Positions 57,440-64,000 of a stretch of 64,000 bases of DNA are shown here, piece after piece. How positions within the stretch are numbered: position 1 is the stretch's first letter; each line of letters opens with the position of its first letter. The position numbers and the translations under genes are program-made. Below the pieces are notes generated by a model. The model was given only the letters and a program-made list of their open reading frames with translations. It was not told the DNA's origin and did no database searches. Source of the stretch: Macrocystis pyrifera (lineage: Eukaryota; Sar; Phaeophyceae; Laminariales; Laminariaceae); contig JASSKH010000012.1 of NCBI GenBank assembly GCA_031763025.1, positions 434,001 through 498,000 on the forward strand, read 5' to 3'.

Positions 57440-58235
57440 CGAGGATGTTTCCTATGCGGTCCGATTTCGAGCTTCAGATTTGTATTTTTTTATTTCAAAA
57501 ATGAAGGACCCGCCAGCTTATGCAATCCAAATACATATGCTAAATCCGACCGGAAATTTTCGATTGGAGAATCCGATGATGGGTCATCATATTTTCAAGT
57601 CGAAAAATGCAATGCTCTCCAAATTCAAGTTGTTATCCACTGCGGCCAAACAGCAGCAGAACGATCGATTAGTTGCCTGAATACACAGCTGTATAGCGAC
57701 GTCTTTTCGTGCCCGACTCGCGAGCGGCGGGCGGCGCCTGCCTCCGTGGCCAAACTGCAATTGGCTGGCGCGTACTCGGGCCTGGAGACCAAGAGAAGCG
57801 CACTCGGCACGCACCTCTCTGTGGATACGTACTGGTAGACTATACACTGCTGTACAGCAGCAGCATCAGTCACAAAATGAAAAAAAAAAATCAAGACAGG
57901 TTGACTCTGGCGCACTCGCAACACGTCTCTTCGCCTCCGGACCAGCTCCAGACCACAGGCAGTCAGCCTTGGCTCGGACGCTTGGGTACTACGCGCAGGG
58001 AAGCGCACGCAGCTCGTCTCTTCGCAGCGCTAAACCACAAAAACAACAGCAGTCTCGGCGTTTGCTCACACGCACAACTCTTTTATAAGTTTTGAAATAC
58101 GTCAGCTGTGAGTTCGACTGAACAAATAGTTGATACTCAACTTATTATAAATAAATATGATTTTTCCGCGTACGAAGACTGCTGTTTCGATTCGCCAAGT
58201 TCACTGTGAAATGCGATCGGGTCTATTAGACCTAT
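57440..58235 (+). repeat. Dispersed repeat A, copy 2
   Basis: Same block order as 50585-51360, with an additional K repeat (58083-58145) before the closing GATTTTTCCGCG and GCCAAGTTCAC blocks. Non-coding. Confidence 0.75.
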
Positions 58236-58429
58236 GCCAATGGTAACGCGAAGTTCAAAAGTTTTTTTTCAAAAATATTGCTTGTAAAAAAACGGCCGAA
58301 AATATCCTCGTACCGCCGCTGTGAGAAGAAAGGGAAAAAATGTGTGATTTTTCCTTCCTTTTTCTTTTTCTAACGGCTGCAGGCGGCGCACTTTGTATTC
58401 TCTCGTTGCAATTTGTCAACACGCTGATA

Positions 58430-58696
58430 AAAATCAGCTCGTGCGACGGTAGCTGCTCGATCTCGATATAGACGCAGCCCACGGCCAACCCGCTTGGTGT
58501 CGGGCAAGGCCAACGAGCATAGATGACGGAATCGAAGATAGAAAGTGAATGCATGCTCTAGGGGGCGAGAGCTTGCCGGCGGCGTCTTGCGGTATCCTCC
58601 CAAACCTGAAAAAAAAAGCCTGCTTTTTGCCTTTCAAAGCGGATCGAGAAATTTCGTCTTCTGTTTTGTACACACCAGCGGCTAATGATTTTTTAA
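58430..58696 (-). repeat. Dispersed repeat Y, interrupted copy (part 2)
   Basis: Reverse complement of 53990-54240: CGCTGGTGTGTACAAAACAG and CTCTCGCCCCCTAGAGC are recognisable. It continues at 59577-59770 on the far side of a TIR element. Confidence 0.7.
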
Positions 58697-59576
58697 GGGC
58701 AAATGCCAAAATCAGGTATACCTGATCCGTTCGAGCCAAAATCAGGTAAATTCTAAAACCAAGTAGAAAACGTGCGCCACGAGCGGTGTCATGTCCATGA
58801 ATGACAATCCGGTAGAAAAAGAATGCGCCTAAAGCATAAAGCGTGCCCCATGTCCTGCAAAATCTGAATTGTTTTGTTTTCTTCAGTGTGTAAGTACCAC
58901 GGGCTCCACTTGGACCTGCAAAGGGTCACTATTAACATGCTTCGTTTGTTTCGCCACGGCGGGAGCGCCAAGAGTATTTACTCTGGCGCCCCCCCTCCGT
59001 TGACAGCTTTAAAGATACCAGACCATCCTCGCGGAACCGCCTGCTCGGCACGAAATTATCTTGCTGTACTACCTCGACGCGGGGTGGTGCAGACGAAACG
59101 CCGAGTGTCCATGGTGCTGTAAAGACTGCTTGCTGTGAACATAGAAAACAACAGAGTACACAGAACAACTATTAATAACTGAAGAACATCGCACACCCCG
59201 AAGGAAAAAAAGTGAAACCAGCGTACGCATGTATGTATGTATATAACACGTACTTTTACGTACGACGTACGAGTACAGAGTTTATACGTCAATACAGAAG
59301 AATTTCAACCGAGGGAGGGCAGACGCATACGAAGAGAAAACACAATGTACGCGTATGGCCTCTTTGATTGGTTTAAAGTTGGCCAAAATCAGTTGAAAGC
59401 TAGACAGTGTAGAAAAAACCAGGTGTACCTTGGCCTTTTCTGTTTCGTGCCAAAATCAGTTACAATGTCAGCTTGGCCAATAGCAGGGCTCCTGGTGTGT
59501 GTTTTGTACTTGATTTCAGTATGTAACTGTTTTTGGCACAAAAGTGGCCAGGTATACCTGATTTTGGCAAAAACCC
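58697..59576. mobile_element. 880-bp TIR element nested in a Y repeat
   Basis: Terminal inverted repeats are 28 bp with 24 matches: the left end has GGG...CCAAAATCAGGTATACC at 58697-58724 and the right end its complement at 59549-59576. The inner left end forms the palindrome ATCAGGTATACCTGAT (58711-58726). GCCAAAATCAG recurs at least five times near the ends. A/T-rich flanks could be an eight-base duplication but cannot be fixed. Inside lies a W repeat copy (58890-59110). The uninterrupted Y copy at 53.8-54.2 kb shows the site before insertion. No transposase. Confidence 0.75.
58890..59110 (-). repeat. Dispersed repeat W, reverse copy inside the TIR element
   Basis: Reverse complement of about 47370-47590; the shared blocks include GAGCAGGCGGTTCCGCGAG and AAACAAACGAAGC. 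Its presence means the TIR element captured, or was hit by, a W sequence. Confidence 0.75.
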
Positions 59577-59770
59577 TTTTTTTTTATCGTACGCCTGGCC
59601 AGCGCCCGCCACACGTCACTGGCCATGGTGTGAAGACGGTGACCCAAGGGTGGGTCGGAGCCCCTACGAGCGCACTCCGTTTAGAATTCATGACGCAATC
59701 GTTGGTTTTGTCGATCGATGTCTGTCGAGGACTCGGAATCTCGCCGCTTCGAACCAAAGATCGGCCTGTG
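59577..59770 (-). repeat. Dispersed repeat Y, interrupted copy (part 1)
   Basis: Reverse complement of 53830-53995, including GACATCGATCGACAAAACCA and GGCCAGGCGTAC. The break point is an A-rich stretch. Confidence 0.7.
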
Positions 59771-60059
59771 AGTCTTTCTCAAGCCGATCTTGGCCCAAAA
59801 TCGGCCCCAGATTTTGCTTTTTTCGGGCTGTTCCAAAAGTTGGGGAACTTTTTCTTTTCTAAAACGTGCCCATAGGAAGTTTGTTCTAATTTTTTTTGGT
59901 GGGTATCTTTGGAATTCAAACTTTTTATTGATACTTCGCGTTCCCATTGGCACAGCTACAAATAGATACGGAAATCTAAGCTCAACAGTAAAAGATAGAA
60001 CCGCATATCTAATTAGATAGGGAACGGCCAAAATCCGACCACCTGTTCCATCAGATTAT
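59771..60059. other. No gene seen
   Basis: AT-rich sequence between the Y and A repeats, without coding signs. Confidence 0.4.
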
Positions 60060-60600
60060 CGACTCGAAAAAAAAAACACGGTGTCAAAAATCAAGATGTA
60101 TCCACGACAAGACAGCGCACCGGCAGAACGATCGATGAGTTGGGTGGTGACACTGCTGGATAGCGACGTTGCGTTGCGCCCGACACGCAGTCGGCGGTGC
60201 GTCGCGTCTCTCCGTGGCCAGATTGCAGTCGGCTGCCGAGGGCTCGGGCCTAGATATACCAAGAAGAGGAGCGCACTCGGCGCGCACCGCTCCGTGGATA
60301 CGTACTCTCGTGTACTTCAGCAGCAGTCGGTCGCCTTGTATCACAATACAAAATACCAAGACAGACAGGTTGATTCTAGCGAATTCGGCAAGTATTTTCG
60401 CCGACAGACCAGAGGCAGTCAGTGTGGGCTCAGACGCTTGAATCGCACGAGCAGTTAGTTGGTCTCGGTATTCGCTCGAATTTCTGCACGCGCAATAAAA
60501 AATGTTAATTGCCCTTGTAGCAGAGTGTGACGCAATGAATAATGGAATCTGTTATTTGTTTCGCATGCGTGGCGATTGTTTCGATTTGCCAAGTTCACAT
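60060..60600 (+). repeat. Dispersed repeat A, copy 3
   Basis: GATCGATGAGTTGGGTGGTG, TAGCGACGTTGCG, GGGCTCGGGCCTAGA, CACTCGGCGCGCACC and GTTTCGATTTGCCAAGTTCA occur in the family order. Shorter at the left than the other two copies. Confidence 0.75.
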
Positions 60601-60790
60601 CCATTTTATAAACTTTGAAATACGTCAGCAGCTGTTGTTGTGAGTTAGACTGATTTAAGTAGTCGACAACTCAACTTTGCAAGCATCCATTTTATAGATT
60701 TTGAAATACGTCAGCTAACTGTGAGTTCGACTGATTAAATAGTTGATACTCAACTTTGCAAGCTGCGTAATACGTCTCGTCTATATTCCA
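60599..60790 (+). repeat. Two tandem copies of repeat K
   Basis: Copies at 60599-60684 and 60687-60790 each start ATCCATTTTATARAYTTTG and contain the ACGTCAGC ... CTCAACTTTGCAAG core. The second also shares the extension CTGCGTAATACGYCTCGTCT with the 44.8-kb copy. Confidence 0.8.
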
Positions 60791-61235
60791 TTGAAAAAAA
60801 GCGATCGCGGGTAATAACAATCTACCTGGTAAAAATATCAAATAGCAAAGATCGAACCGCGTGGGAACCAGCTACGAATTTTAACGTATTTATGTAGACA
60901 GCAGTACCACGTACCTATCACGTACATACCCGGCTGTTTCTATTGATTTCGCAGTCCTATCATCGGAGGCGTAAACAGGATCGAGCAAGCCTATAAGACT
61001 CTGCGCGATGGCTGACTCCGCCTAAGGGAGAATGCAATAGCCCGAACTTGGAAGTTGGGCACAAAAACATTGCCTCCATCTATCCGTAAAAATAATGTAA
61101 AAGGTTCGAGCCTGCTCTATGGAAAAGTCCTGCGCGTACGAGTAGCACAAGCTGGCATAGACTAAAGCAACTCAGGGGAGGGTGTGCCTTCGTGGTTGTA
61201 ACTTTTGTTCGTCGCTGGGGTTATGATCACCACCT
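60791..61235. other. No gene seen
   Basis: Unique-looking AT-rich sequence without an open frame of note. Confidence 0.4.
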
Positions 61236-61317
61236 CAGGCAGGCAAAGCAGGCAGGCAAAGCAGGCAGGCAGGCAGGCAGGCAGGCAGACAGACAGGCAG
61301 GCAGGCAGGCAGGCACG
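61236..61317. repeat. CAGG tetranucleotide microsatellite
   Basis: About 20 units of CAGG with CAAAG and CAGA interruptions. Open frames through it on the minus strand are repeat artefacts. Confidence 0.9.
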
Positions 61318-61722
61318 CATAGGCGGAGAACATAATCCCAAGCTTCTAATAATATAGACATTGCCGAACAAAATCGGAGATGACGCTTGTAGCCAGCCGT
61401 ACGAGTGCTACCGATGTGCATCAAGTAAGCAAGGCTCCAGCCCATGCGGCATACCTGTGGGTGTCTTGGCAGAGAAGTAGAGCAGGTAGCGCCGCCGTCT
61501 CTTTCTCTCGCCTGAATTATACAGAGTACAGCAGCAGCAGTGTGTATATATTATCCGTGGTGCTGTTTTGGTCTGTCTGTTTTTCTGTCGTCTGCAGCCT
61601 CCACGTACCCTGGTACTGCTGTTTATTATTATTGCTCTACTGGCATAAAACTTTTTCTGGTGCGAGGGCCTTTCATCTTCTGCTGTCTGTTGTGAATTAA
61701 TTAATCCAAAAGTCTACTATTG
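61318..61722. other. No gene assigned
   Basis: A 106-codon plus frame (61380-61700) is hydrophobic towards its end (LSVVLFWSVCFSVVCSL) but has no other support. Confidence 0.3.
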
Positions 61723-61724
61723 TA

Positions 61725-61827
61725 AGGTGGACGATGCATATTAAACAGGACCTACGGTACATACAAAAACCTTTGTATGTAGGTATTTTTGCTATCAATA
61801 TTTGGTCCTATTTACTATGGTCCCCGG
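61725..61827 (-). mobile_element. TA-flanked MITE, copy 2 (degenerate)
   Basis: The interior (ACAGGACCTACGGTACATAC, TTGGTCCTATTTACTATGG) matches the reverse complement of 19589-19687. TA flanks at 61723-61724 and 61828-61829. The left terminal repeat is decayed, while the right end (ACTATGGTCCCCGG) is still clear. Confidence 0.8.
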
Positions 61828-61829
61828 TA

Positions 61830-62094
61830 ATTGGGTTTTAGTAGAGTTTTCACCATCAAGTAAGTGACGTTAGATACGTAGAGACGCAACTGCTATACAT
61901 ACCCAACAGTTTCTGGGAATATTCTCAACAAAATACGGGAAAACAAACGAAATCGGAGATGACGCCTGTAGCCAGTTGTACGACTACTATTACGGGGGAA
62001 CTTCCGGCATGCGCATAAATCCGAGACGAAAAAACGCTAAATTGGATTGTTCAGTTGGAAAAAAAAACACTTGCAGCAGCGGCAGCACTTTTGT
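61830..62094. other. No gene seen
   Basis: Unique-looking sequence. GAAATCGGAGATGACGCYTG near 61950 is also found near 61375, a short local duplication. Confidence 0.45.
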
Positions 62095-62580
62095 TGGACC
62101 AAACTAGTTGCGCAGAAGAAGTAGTGGTGCAGCAGCAGCAGTGCCTACTTGGCAGCAGCAGCAAGCTGCAGGAGCAGTAAGCAGCAGCATGCACCAACAG
62201 GCAGAACTGCAATCTATCTTAAGCTCCTTGACACTCGTTGTGCTTGCAACGCAGCCACGACGAAATTATCGCCCTCCTTCGTTGTCCTCTCTGCCCGAAA
62301 ATGGATCGTAGCGGCGAAGATCAGGAGCGTGGCGGCAAGTGTGCACGCGCTCGCAGCAGCAGCCGCTGCAAGCAGCAGTAGTGCCTGCAACAGCGCTTGC
62401 ATCAACGCATGCTTGAGGCGGCTCTCTTGCTTGCAGCAGAAGCGCTTGCTTGCAGCAGAGCTTGCTCTTCTTGCAGTCGCTCTCATCGCTTGGAGCAGCG
62501 CTCTTGTTTGCAGCACTCCTGACTGGGATAACGCTCTCCTCAAACTCAAGAGACTCTGGCCTGTCCGAAATTGACAGCCG
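62095..62580 (+). repeat. CAG/GCA-rich low-complexity region
   Basis: Dispersed CAG and GCTTGC repeats; frames through it give Ala/Gln/Ser-rich peptides on both strands. A CAG-rich exon cannot be excluded, but there is no splice support. Confidence 0.5.
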
Positions 62581-62944
62581 AGGTTACCGTATAGCACACG
62601 AAAGATACAACTGTATACCTCTCTGAGCGGGAGTACAAGCTACTTTTGGACTCTGATATGCCTACGAGTATGCATATCGAATACGGAGCTTACATTCCGA
62701 GTCCGAGTGGTAGGTAGCACGCCCCCCTCTCTCGGACGAAATGTTCAAAGCCGTTTTTTTCGACAACGAGGAGAGTAAAACGTCGAGCAACACGTCTACG
62801 GAAAATATCTCGACTGGACGCGATCTTTCCAAAGCCAACACTTTATTCGTGTGTGCACTAGGTCCTCAAAAGGCATGCTTTCGGAGAAAATCGGCTCTCA
62901 CCGCAGTGCTCGCTGGCCGCACAGCGAAGCAACAACAGCACTGC
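62581..62944. other. No gene assigned
   Basis: The plus frame near 62741-62971 (MFKAVFFDNEESKTSSNTST) is short and runs into the next CAG tract. Confidence 0.3.
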
Positions 62945-63125
62945 AGCGAGCAGCACACTTACTTGCAGTAGCAGCAGCAGCCGCAGCAGCAGCAGCAGCA
63001 GCAGCAGCACACTACATGCAGTAGTAGCAGTAGTTCGTGACGTGCAGCAGCAGCTGCAGCAGCAGCAACTCTATGCTGCAGCAGCAGGCAGCAGAGGCAT
63101 GCAGCACCATAGCGCCAGCAATGCT
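62945..63125 (+). repeat. CAG-rich microsatellite cluster
   Basis: Long imperfect CAG arrays at 62966-63010 and 63040-63100 with TGCAGTAG interruptions. Confidence 0.85.
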
Positions 63126-63185
63126 TCTAAGAACAGCGGCAGCAACTCATTCCCGGAAGAATTACACACATTTTCTCCCGGACCG

Positions 63186-63270
63186 AAAAAAAATCACGAT
63201 TCGTGACTTGGCATGCCAAAAGATCACGATCTGTGACACGACAAAAGCCGAAGAACATAGGGTTTCGTTT
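63186..63270 (-). mobile_element. Fragment of the Harbinger-like MITE family
   Basis: AAATCACGATTCGTGACTTG, GGCATGCC, AGATCACGATCTGTGAC and AAAAGCCGAAGAACATAGGG match the left subterminal zone of copy 2 (55880-55965). The rest of the element is absent. Confidence 0.75.
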
Positions 63271-63891
63271 ATTAATAGCAGTATACTGGACTCAGTATGC
63301 ATTGCTCTCATGCTTCCTTCCTATTAATACTGGTAATTGGTGATTATGAGGCGCGACCTCAGCAATACCTGCAGTAGTCCTATCTGCGATGCATCATGCA
63401 AAATGTTTGTGCTGAACCAAAACACGAACGAACATCTACTGCCGCTGTACCTACTACCTAAAATCACAGCCTGGACAATAGACAATGGCCCCTGCAATAG
63501 CAATATAATTTGGTGCAATGGACGGGTCTATTGTCGTCGGCAAAGGCTATCGATTGGCACGTTCCTCGATCCATTGTCGTCGAATACCTAAAGATTGGTT
63601 GCGTCCCCAACATATTGTTCAGGCAGGATTGTGCTGAAGTACCTGGGTTGGAAGCTATTGTCTGTTCGAATGTGCTTGTTCAGTGTTTGACGGTTTCATG
63701 ACTATTCGGTATATTGGCTTATTATGAGATTATTTGGTAGTTACTTCTGTGGGTGTACGTGATCCCCACCAGGGCCACTTCCATCTGTATCTACTCTGCC
63801 GGGAGAATAATACTAAAACCTGAAACATCATCTTTCTTCGCCTGGGACTTATCAACACTCTAGAGTTTTTCAACGTTGGCAACCTAGGCTC
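63271..63891. other. No gene seen upstream of the terminal reading frame
   Basis: No repeats shared with the rest of the window. It could hold the promoter or LTR of the element or gene beginning at 63892, but no paired LTR is visible within the window. Confidence 0.35.
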
Positions 63892-64000
63892 ATGGGTGAC
63901 GAAGTAGAAGATCTTCGGGGTATGGTATTAGAGCAGGGCCTCGCCCTCGAGGGGCTGCAGCGGGCGGCCGCCGACGCAGAGGAGCGTCGAAAGGCGAATC
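63892..64000 (+). CDS. N-terminus of an unknown protein, continues beyond the window
   Basis: ATG at 63892 opens 36 codons to the end of the window: MGDEVEDLRGMVLEQGLALE, then GLQRAAADAEERRKAN. The sequence is charged and helical, coiled-coil-like, as at the start of many retrotransposon Gag proteins. The frame is also open upstream of the ATG for at least 15 codons. Third positions are GC-rich. Identity cannot be decided from this fragment. Confidence 0.5.
   Translation, partial: MGDEVEDLRGMVLEQGLALEGLQRAAADAEERRKAN

Noticed and set aside
61227..61445. Cys/Leu/Pro-rich minus-strand frames over the CAGG tract
   Set aside because: Direct translation of a microsatellite.
62095..62600. Ala/Gln-rich frames on both strands
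   Set aside because: Low-complexity CAG/GCA repeats open all frames; no splice sites or conserved blocks.

Overview
The window looks like gene-poor, repeat-rich nuclear DNA of a eukaryote. A stramenopile, most likely a brown alga, is my inference from several features: GT-AG introns of about 0.05-1.6 kb, abundant CAG/polyglutamine tracts, CCCTAA-type interstitial telomeric DNA, and the mix of Copia, RLE-type non-LTR, Helitron and PIF/Harbinger-like elements. There are no prokaryotic operons, rRNA genes, convincing tRNA genes or CRISPR arrays.

Left third (1-27.3 kb): nested mobile elements. Positions 1-7.5 kb hold a decayed non-LTR retrotransposon with several RING-like cysteine/histidine clusters up front. 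Behind them lie a reverse transcriptase, a CCHC finger and a PD-(D/E)XK-type endonuclease. A long foldback follows at 9.13-9.41 kb. A young Copia element (9727-17204) has 279-bp LTRs differing at three sites and a perfect GATAC target duplication. Its Gag-Pol is broken, and the catalytic half of its integrase is replaced by a poly-C/147-bp minisatellite. A 718-bp PIF/Harbinger-like MITE (17472-18189) separates it from an older Copia (18825-25776). That Copia's gag is split by a precise 99-bp TA-flanked MITE. A Helitron/Pif1 helicase remnant ends the block.

Middle and right (27.9-64 kb): four putative host genes were assembled from phase-compatible exons. These are an unknown plus-strand gene ending at 29226; a minus-strand HxRSGD (fucosyltransferase-like) glycosyltransferase at 32540-35441; a minus-strand seven-exon gene at 49035-52971 for a 310-residue protein with a signal peptide; and a plus-strand two-exon tail at 55398-56686. 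Between them lie dispersed repeat families (called R, W, Y, A and K here), inverted palindromic modules, minisatellites, a degenerate interstitial telomere tract, a second Harbinger-like MITE inside an intron, and an 880-bp TIR element nested inside a Y repeat. A new reading frame with a charged N-terminus starts at 63892 and leaves the window.

All exon models rest on splice consensus, phase and protein-like composition only. No similarity search was possible.
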